From the NCBI GenBank assembly GCA_002441465.1, contig DJWE01000070.1, positions 1-20,581 of the forward strand: a stretch of DNA of 20,581 nucleotides. The letters run 5' to 3'. This stretch comes from Propionibacteriaceae bacterium UBA6238 (GTDB lineage Bacteria; Actinomycetota; Actinomycetes; Propionibacteriales; Propionibacteriaceae). The notes beneath the pieces were generated by a model. That model was not told the DNA's origin. It saw only the letters and a list, made by a program, of their open reading frames with translations, and did no database searches. The position numbers and the translations under genes are program-made. This document shows positions 16,055-20,581 of this stretch, piece after piece. Each line of letters begins with the position of its first letter. The stretch's first letter is position 1.

Positions 16055-16740
16055 CGCTGCCTCGCCTTCCGAGCCGGTCGCCCAGCACCTGGCGGTGCAG
16101 CGGGCTTCGTGAGCCCGAGCAGCGCCGGCGAACCGGCGCCCCGCCGCAATTCAAAGGCGCGACGGAGTTCCTCATCGGCCTGATGGTGGCTGATCTGTTG
16201 GCCACCGCTTGCCTTGATTCGTCGGTTGAGCTTGGACGGGTCGAGATTTGCCCGCCAGTGGACGAGCAGGTGCCAGCAGGCTTCGGCCTCCTCGCGACGC
16301 ACTTCCACCCGAGGCGTCGCCGTCAGCGTCCTGACAGTCGTTGCAGCCGCTTCGCAGCCCTTCTTCCGCTTGAACCGGTAGAGCCGTAGCTGCGGTGTCG
16401 AGCCTCCAAGCTTCGCCTTCATCCGAGCAACTTCTCGTTGGTAGGCCGTTGGGCCGCTGGGCTGCCGCGCCCCGCTCTCGCGGAGGGTGGGCGACCCGAG
16501 GTCGGTGCCATGCGGGACGAGCCCGCTCTGAGCGGGCCCCTCGTAGCTGGCCGCCTCCTCCAAGTGCTCGCGGATCACGTCAGCCCGCGGGACGACGACG
16601 CCCTCGACCAGCACGTAGTCGGTCGAGCGCGGCTTCTGGTCGCTCGACCGCGTGACTTGGCCGTTCGGCCGTGGCTTGCGCCTGCGGGCCGCCAAGTCGG
16701 GCTGGCTGGTTACCGACGGTCGTCTTCTGGCGCGGGGCAT
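16051..16740 (-). CDS. Unknown basic protein between type ISP gene and nuclease-like gene
   Basis: Protein of 229 residues with no family I recognise. The N-terminal 40 residues are strongly basic (RRRKPRPNGQVTR), followed by YVLVEGVVVPRADVIREHLEEA. A conserved-looking central part (about 98-200) contains YQREVARMKAKLGG, LRLYRFKRKKGCE, and a helical ACWHLLVHWRANLDPSKLNRRI. The C-terminus is again basic. There are no membrane segments. The start at 16740 lies 6 bases after the ISP stop, with TGAGGA as ribosome site, and its stop overlaps the start of the nuclease-like gene. High basic charge and operon position suggest a nucleic-acid-binding partner of the restriction enzyme. This is inference. 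Confidence 0.7.
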   Translation of the reverse strand: MPRARRRPSVTSQPDLAARRRKPRPNGQVTRSSDQKPRSTDYVLVEGVVVPRADVIREHLEEAASYEGPAQSGLVPHGTDLGSPTLRESGARQPSGPTAYQREVARMKAKLGGSTPQLRLYRFKRKKGCEAAATTVRTLTATPRVEVRREEAEACWHLLVHWRANLDPSKLNRRIKASGGQQISHHQADEELRRAFELRRGAGSPALLGLTKPAAPPGAGRPARKARQR

Positions 16741-16746
16741 CGTTCC

Positions 16747-16953
16747 TCAGATCGGAAGGCTGGGCAGATTGTCGACGATCTCCATCGTTTCCACCGAGAC
16801 CCGCGTGACTCGCTTGATTAAGTCGACGATGTACCGCGGGTCGTGGTTCTCGCGACCCCAGTCGTTTGGATCGTTCATGATGCCCGACGCTGTGTCGGTC
16901 TTGACCTGGTAGCGGTCGATCAGCCACTCCAGCGCCGAGCGGGAGCCAAGCAT
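16747..16953 (-). pseudogene. Type ISP restriction enzyme, C-terminal fragment
   Basis: The last 68 codons of the split gene, beginning at the ATG that is part of the IS3 target duplication. LGSRSALEWLIDRYQVKTD, NDPNDWG and RYIVDLIKRV are the typical C-terminal signature of type ISP (single-polypeptide) restriction-modification enzymes, in the target-recognition part. It continues directly from AAAHRYM at 18369-18389 once the IS is removed. The stop at 16747 is followed after 6 bases by the next gene. Confidence 0.85.
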
Positions 16954-16981
16954 TGAATCGCCCCGGGTTCTGTGGAGGCTC
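16954..16981 (+). repeat. IS3-family left inverted repeat
   Basis: The 28 bases starting TGAATCGCCCCG match the right end at 24 of 28 positions; the mismatches lie in the seven central bases. The outer 12 and inner 9 bases are identical. Confidence 0.9.
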
Positions 16982-16995
16982 TCATTGCAGGGAGG

Positions 16996-17325
16996 ATGAG
17001 AGTTGTGGCAGCACCGAAGAAGTACAGCCAGGAGTTGCGTGATCGGGCGACGAGGATGGCGTTGGACGCCCGTCGGGACCCGGTGACGGCGAGGGGGGCG
17101 ATCAAGCGGATCGCTGACCAGTTAGGGATCCATCCCGAGGCGTTGCGAACCTGGGTGAGGCAGGCCGAGATCGATGATGGGGTCCGGCCGGGCACGACCA
17201 GTGACGACACGGCCCGGATCGTGGAGTTGGAGCGCGAGGTTCGTGAGTTGCGGCGGGCGAACGAGATCTTGAAGACGTCTGCGGCGTTTTTCGCGGCCGC
17301 GGAGCTCGACCGCAGGATCAAGTAG
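16996..17325 (+). CDS. IS3-family transposase OrfA
   Basis: DNA-binding subunit of the transposase, about 106-109 residues. A helix-turn-helix (AIKRIADQLGIHPEALRTWVRQAE, in pieces at about 32-55) is followed by a leucine-zipper-like region (ARIVELEREVRELRRANEILK), which is the OrfA plan. GGGAGG abuts the ATG at 16996, so the GTG at 17005, nine bases from it, may be the true start. The frame ends at 17325. The OrfB frame is -1 relative to it and open from within its last 13 codons, so an OrfAB fusion by ribosomal frameshifting is expected as in other IS3 members. Confidence 0.9.
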   Translation: MRVVAAPKKYSQELRDRATRMALDARRDPVTARGAIKRIADQLGIHPEALRTWVRQAEIDDGVRPGTTSDDTARIVELEREVRELRRANEILKTSAAFFAAAELDRRIK

Positions 17326-17345
17326 GCCGACAGGTTCCGGTCGCG

Positions 17346-18338
17346 GTGGTGGTCGACTACATCGACGCCCACCGTGACCGGGTCGTGGAGGGCCGCCCGC
17401 TCGGGGTCGAGCCGATCTGTGAGGTCCTGACCGAGTCAGGAGTCCGGATCGCCCCGAGCACCTACTACGCCGCCCGGAACCGGCAGCCGTCGGCCCGGGC
17501 GGTGCGAGACGCCGAGTTGCTCACCGAGATCACCACCGTGCACTCGGAGAATCTGGGTGTCTATGGGGCCAGGAAGATCCACGCCGCGCTGAACCGAAGG
17601 CGACAGGATCGGCAGGATCGGGTTGCCCGGTGCACCGTCGAGCGGCTCATGCGGGCCGCCGGGCTGCGCGGGATCGCCAGGGAGAAGACCCGCAAGACCA
17701 CCATCGCCGACGGCGCCGAGACCCCCAGGCCCCTGGACCGGGTGCAGCGACAGTTCGTTGCCACCTGCCCCAACCGGCTGTGGGTGGCCGATCTCACCTA
17801 CGTCCGCACCCATGCCGGCTGGACCTACGTCGCGTTCGTGCTCGATGTGTTCTCCCGGATGGTCGTGGGCTGGCAGGTCTCGACCAGCCTGCGCACCGAC
17901 CTGGCCCTGGACGCCCTCGACATGGGCCTGTGGGCCCGCGGCCGGGCCGGCCAGGACGTCACCGGCCTGGTCCATCACAGCGACAGGGGCGTGCAATATC
18001 GAGCGATTCGCTACACCGAGCGACTCGCCGAAGCCGAGGCTGTCGCCTCGGTCGGCTCCAAGGGCGACAGCTACGACAACGCCATGGCCGAGGCGCTGAA
18101 CTCGCTGTTCAAGGCCGAGTGCATCCGCAACCCGATCATGCGACCGATCGGCGGCTGGAAGAACGTCGCTGACGTCGAGATCGCGGTCGCCGAGTACGTC
18201 GACTGGTTCAACCACCGACGCCTCCACGGCGAACTCGGGCTGGTCCCACCCGCCGAATACGAGACCACCTACTGGGCAGCCCAGCCCGACCAGCACTACC
18301 GTAAGAACCCGGTCCTCACCGAGGCCGGAACCAGATAA
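17346..18338 (+). CDS. IS3-family transposase OrfB (DDE integrase domain)
   Basis: Catalytic part of the transposase, 330 residues from the GTG at 17346. An HTH_21-type segment (VYGARKIHAALNRR) precedes an rve integrase core with the complete catalytic triad: D149 (WVADLTYV), D213 (HHSDRGVQY) and E249 (NAMAEALNSLFK), with 35 residues between the last two as in the family. The typical ending WFNHRRLHGELG and PPAEYE is present. There is no ribosome site of its own, so it is probably made only as an OrfAB fusion. The frame is open upstream to about 17286. It appears functional. Confidence 0.92.
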   Translation: MVVDYIDAHRDRVVEGRPLGVEPICEVLTESGVRIAPSTYYAARNRQPSARAVRDAELLTEITTVHSENLGVYGARKIHAALNRRRQDRQDRVARCTVERLMRAAGLRGIAREKTRKTTIADGAETPRPLDRVQRQFVATCPNRLWVADLTYVRTHAGWTYVAFVLDVFSRMVVGWQVSTSLRTDLALDALDMGLWARGRAGQDVTGLVHHSDRGVQYRAIRYTERLAEAEAVASVGSKGDSYDNAMAEALNSLFKAECIRNPIMRPIGGWKNVADVEIAVAEYVDWFNHRRLHGELGLVPPAEYETTYWAAQPDQHYRKNPVLTEAGTR

Positions 18339-18340
18339 CC

Positions 18341-18368
18341 GAGCCTCCACCAAAGTCGGGGCGATTCA
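18341..18368 (-). repeat. IS3-family right inverted repeat
   Basis: Reverse complement starts TGAATCGCCCCG and ends TGGAGGCTC, pairing with 16954-16981. It begins 2 bases after the OrfB stop. Confidence 0.9.
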
Positions 18369-19392
18369 CATGTAGCGGTGCGCCGCGGCCGGGATGTCGC
18401 CCAGGGTGACGTGCTTGTTGTAGATGATCGCCTTCTTGGTGGTCTTGTCGGCCCACTTCATCTTCTCGACCCGGTACGTGGTCCACGGGTCCATGGTGTG
18501 AAGCGGTGCTTGCTCGGCCAGCGGGTACGGCTCGACCGACTCGTAGTTCACATGCAGGTCGGCGAGCTTCTGGCCAGCCTCAACGAACGCTTCGAAGTCA
18601 GCTGTGAACGCGGCGAGCGGGATCCGGGGCAGCATCCGCTTCAGGTCCGCAGCGAACGTGGTGCGGTACTGCTCTGAGTGCAGGACCCCGTACACGTAGT
18701 AGAAGATGTCGTCCTTGCTCACCTGGGCACCAAACTTGTCCTGGTAGAGCTTCAGGATGCCGTCGGTGATGTTGTCGACCCGCCGATATCCCGACTCATC
18801 GACGTCACCTGCGGAATCCAGCAGCGAACCTTGCTCGACGTCAGTGACCTTCTCGTACGTCCAGCGGGGATAGTACTGACCGGGATTGCCAGCACCCCCG
18901 AGCACAAGGTTCGGAAGGAGCTCAGTAGCAAGTGCAAGGAACGGAGAGGAGGCAGCGGTTCCCGAAACCCACACCCCGAGGTTCGTGTGGCTTGGCGTAG
19001 GAAAGATGCGTTCGAGTTGGTAGACCATGTCGTTAAGTGGGCGATCAAAATAGACCCACTGGCGTGTGAACGGTCTGTACGAGCCCACCCGTAGAGCGTC
19101 AGGCCGCCATGCGTATCGCCGCCCCCGATCGGCATCGCTTCGTGTGCTTCGATTCCAGTTGAACTTGCTCTTGTCGTTATCGAGGAAGTCTGCGGCTGCG
19201 CGCGCGTCACCACGACTCCGCGACCCTTGCAGCCTCGCCACCTCACTGTTGTAGAAGTCGATGGCTCCGTGCATGTTCCGCTGAACTTCAGTGTTTGAGA
19301 AGCCGTACACCCAGGCATCCCGACCGCTGTTCAGTCCTTGTGAGTATCGAGCGAACACAGTGCTCTCATCGGTTCCATCCTTCAGACCTAGC
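18369..19392 (-). pseudogene. Type ISP restriction enzyme, middle fragment
   Basis: Some 340 codons of the split gene lying between the two insertion sequences. Family signatures seen in order: STVFARYSQGL, GRDAWVYGFSN, AIDFYNSEVARL, SYRPFTRQWVYFDRPLND, YYVYGVLHSEQYR, LKRMLPRIPL and VTLGDIPAAAHRYM. These belong to the C-terminal, target-recognition half of type ISP enzymes, large single polypeptides that join nuclease, translocase and methyltransferase. The N-terminal functional domains lie outside the window. There is no internal stop in this part, so the only visible damage is the two insertions. Confidence 0.88.
19387..19392 (+). repeat. IS481 target-site duplication (left copy)
   Basis: CCTAGC directly outside the left IS481 end; the same six bases follow the right end at 20479-20484. 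Confidence 0.9.
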
Positions 19393-20478
19393 TGTACTCG
19401 GCCATCAGGTTGGTGACAGTCGGCTGATCGGGGATTGGCCTCCGAGTGCGGTGTGACGGCGTTCAGTGTTGTAGGCGTTGAGCCATGGGGCAAGCGCGTT
19501 GGCGCGGTCGGTGTTGGTAGCGAAGGGCTGCCGGTAGGCCCACTCGACCTGCAGTGTCCGGTTGAATCGCTCGACCTTGCCGTTTTGCCAGGGGCAGTGG
19601 GGCTGGATGAACTTGTGCGTGATGCCGCGCTGGTTCAGGAGTGTGCGGACGTCGCTGGAGAGCCGGTAGGAGAAGTGGTTGTCCGAGATCAGGCGCTCGA
19701 CGGTGATCCCAACGCTGGCGAAGTGGTCCAAGGCGCGGGCGAGGAACGCGGCGGTGGTCGGACCCTTCTCGTCTGGCAGGATCTCGGAGTAGGCGTAGCG
19801 GGAGTGGTCGTCGACCAGTGAGTGGACGTAGTCGTAGCCGATCCTGGCCTTCTTGCGGGCAGCGGTGTCGCCAGCCTCGCGACCATGGAGCTTCCAGCCG
19901 CCACCGTCGGGGATCCGGCCCAGCTTCTTCACATCGGTATGGACCAGCGAGCCGGGATGGTCGTGCTCGTACCGCACGGCGGTCGTCTTCGATGCTCGGA
20001 TCACCGCACCGCTGATGGGGTCCAGCTCGTGCAGGTAGGGCAGCTGGTGACGACGCAGGATCCGCGACACCGTCCGGGCCGCCAGGCCGAGCTCGGGCCC
20101 GAGCCAGTCCTGGCCACGCCGATGTTCGACCCGTGCAGCCACGACTCGGGCCTCCACGTCAGGGCTGGTGCGCTGAGGGCTGTGGTGCGGCCGGGATGAG
20201 CGATCGACCAACCCAGCCTCGCCCTCGACCCGCCACCGGGCGATCCAGCGATGCGCACACTGGCGCGACACCCCCTGGGCCTTGGCCGCATGGGCGACCG
20301 GCCAACCCTGCTCGACCACCCTGCTGATCAGCAGCCGCCTGCCGAACACCGTCAGATGAGCCCTACATTGGGACACGGGAGAACCTCCTTCGGATGTGGA
20401 CCTTCGCAAGTCACACCCCAACGGGGGTTCTCCCTCTTCGTCAACCAGCCCGTGTCACCAACGTCCCGGCCGAGTACA
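19393..20478 (-). mobile_element. Complete IS481-family insertion sequence
   Basis: A 1086-bp element with one transposase gene, 26-bp inverted repeats starting TGTACTCGGCC and ending GTTGGTGACA (22 of 26 identical; 19393-19418 and 20453-20478), and a 6-bp CCTAGC target duplication. Excision with one CCTAGC restores the ISP frame (ELFGGLTPLG joined to LKDGTDESTV). The copy appears intact and recently inserted, in the same orientation as the interrupted gene. Confidence 0.95.
19405..20376 (-). CDS. IS481-family transposase
   Basis: DDE transposase of 323 residues. The N-terminal part (about 8-60) is a winged/helix-turn-helix region (WPVAHAAKAQGVSRQCAHRW), followed by a second HTH (GLAARTVSRILRRH). 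The integrase core has D148 (VHTDVKKLG), D232 (LISDNHF) and E269 (NGKVERFNR). The ending NTERRHTALGGQSP is typical of the family. The GTG at 20376 is chosen because GAAGGAGG stands seven bases upstream; a longer frame to 20421 has no such site. The stop codon falls inside the left inverted repeat, as is common for compact ISs. Confidence 0.93.
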   Translation of the reverse strand: MSQCRAHLTVFGRRLLISRVVEQGWPVAHAAKAQGVSRQCAHRWIARWRVEGEAGLVDRSSRPHHSPQRTSPDVEARVVAARVEHRRGQDWLGPELGLAARTVSRILRRHQLPYLHELDPISGAVIRASKTTAVRYEHDHPGSLVHTDVKKLGRIPDGGGWKLHGREAGDTAARKKARIGYDYVHSLVDDHSRYAYSEILPDEKGPTTAAFLARALDHFASVGITVERLISDNHFSYRLSSDVRTLLNQRGITHKFIQPHCPWQNGKVERFNRTLQVEWAYRQPFATNTDRANALAPWLNAYNTERRHTALGGQSPISRLSPT

Positions 20479-20484
20479 CCTAGC
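20479..20484 (+). repeat. IS481 target-site duplication (right copy)
   Basis: CCTAGC directly outside the right IS481 end, identical to 19387-19392. Confidence 0.9.
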
Positions 20485-20557
20485 GGCGTCAGTCCTCCGA
20501 ACAACTCCCCGCGCTGGTTCACCCAGTCGCCTGACTCATTGGGATCGATCCGTCGCC

Positions 20558-20581
20558 GAGGAATTGTCAAATCCTGTGGAT
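20558..20581 (-). repeat. Right copy of 24-bp inverted repeat at window ends
   Basis: Reverse complement begins ATCCACAGGATTTGAC and matches bases 2-25 exactly over 24 bases. Unlike the left copy, it lies inside the open reading frame of the type ISP gene (codons for PQDLTIP). Confidence 0.85.

Larger units (their letters stand above)
16954..18368 (+). mobile_element. Complete IS3-family insertion sequence
   Basis: A 1415-bp element with two overlapping-phase transposase frames, ends beginning TGAATCGCCCCG, and a 3-bp target duplication (CAT at 16951-16953 and 18369-18371). Cutting it out with one CAT restores the type ISP reading frame exactly, which proves the boundaries. It looks intact and recently inserted. 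Its genes run opposite to the interrupted gene. Confidence 0.95.
20479..20581 (-). pseudogene. Type ISP restriction enzyme, upstream fragment, open at window end
   Basis: Coding DNA of the same split gene, upstream of the IS481 copy. The frame reads PQDLTIPRRRID, then PNESGDWVNQRGELFGGLTP, matching the segment that precedes the GLNSGRDAWVY signature in type ISP enzymes. It stays open to the last full codon of the window (20579), so the gene continues outside. Joined to the other two fragments it gives 1323 bases, exactly 441 codons including the stop. A TTG/ATG reading in this segment should not be taken as a start. Confidence 0.8.

Noticed and set aside
20377..20421. Longer start for the IS481 transposase
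   Set aside because: GAAGGAGG stands at the right distance from the GTG at 20376; the extra 15 residues are not expected in the family.
1..20581. CRISPR arrays, tRNA or rRNA genes
   Set aside because: No regularly spaced direct repeats and no recognisable tRNA or rRNA sequence on either strand by eye.

Overview
High-GC DNA with GTG starts and proteins of actinobacterial type (tandem tyrosine recombinases, a very long MobF relaxase, a type ISP restriction gene). It suggests a conjugative or integrative element, or a piece of one, from an actinomycete. I cannot name the genus. There are no rRNA, tRNA or CRISPR sequences that I can see. The two ends of the window carry the same 24 bp in inverted orientation (2-25 and 20558-20581).

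Left arm (1-4130), mostly decayed mobile DNA on the minus strand: a zinc-ribbon thioredoxin gene with a hairpin terminator; an IS256-family transposase with two frameshifts and a lost 3' end, fused to the thioredoxin leader; and a tandem pair of tyrosine recombinases flanked by an inverted repeat. One recombinase of the pair is intact. The other has lost part of its DNA-binding domain.

Centre (4127-14995), the transfer module. On the minus strand lie an ArdC-type antirestriction gene with a frameshifted partner, and a compact four-gene unit: a small coiled-coil/HTH-like protein, a membrane protein resembling an M48 peptidase with a ruined active site, an unknown protein, and a two-TM protein with a GNAT-like domain. 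Divergent from these, on the plus strand, is an 1832-residue relaxase/helicase with a primase-like TOPRIM domain. A 33-bp element in the same orientation precedes all three transcription units (6779-6811, 9211-9243, 9461-9493), which suggests a common promoter or operator tying them together.

Right arm (15020-20581), a minus-strand defence operon: the C-terminal 440 codons of a type ISP restriction-modification enzyme, then an unknown basic protein, then a protein with a winged-helix-like N-terminus and a PD-(D/E)XK-like motif. The ISP gene is broken by two complete insertion sequences, an IS3-family copy (1415 bp, 3-bp target duplication) and an IS481-family copy (1086 bp, 6-bp target duplication). 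Removing both restores one uninterrupted reading frame.

The element therefore carries functions for transfer (relaxase), for escaping host restriction (ArdC) and for attacking other DNA (type ISP system, now disrupted). The best candidates for undescribed biology are the four-gene membrane unit under the shared 33-bp element and the two small genes attached to the ISP gene.
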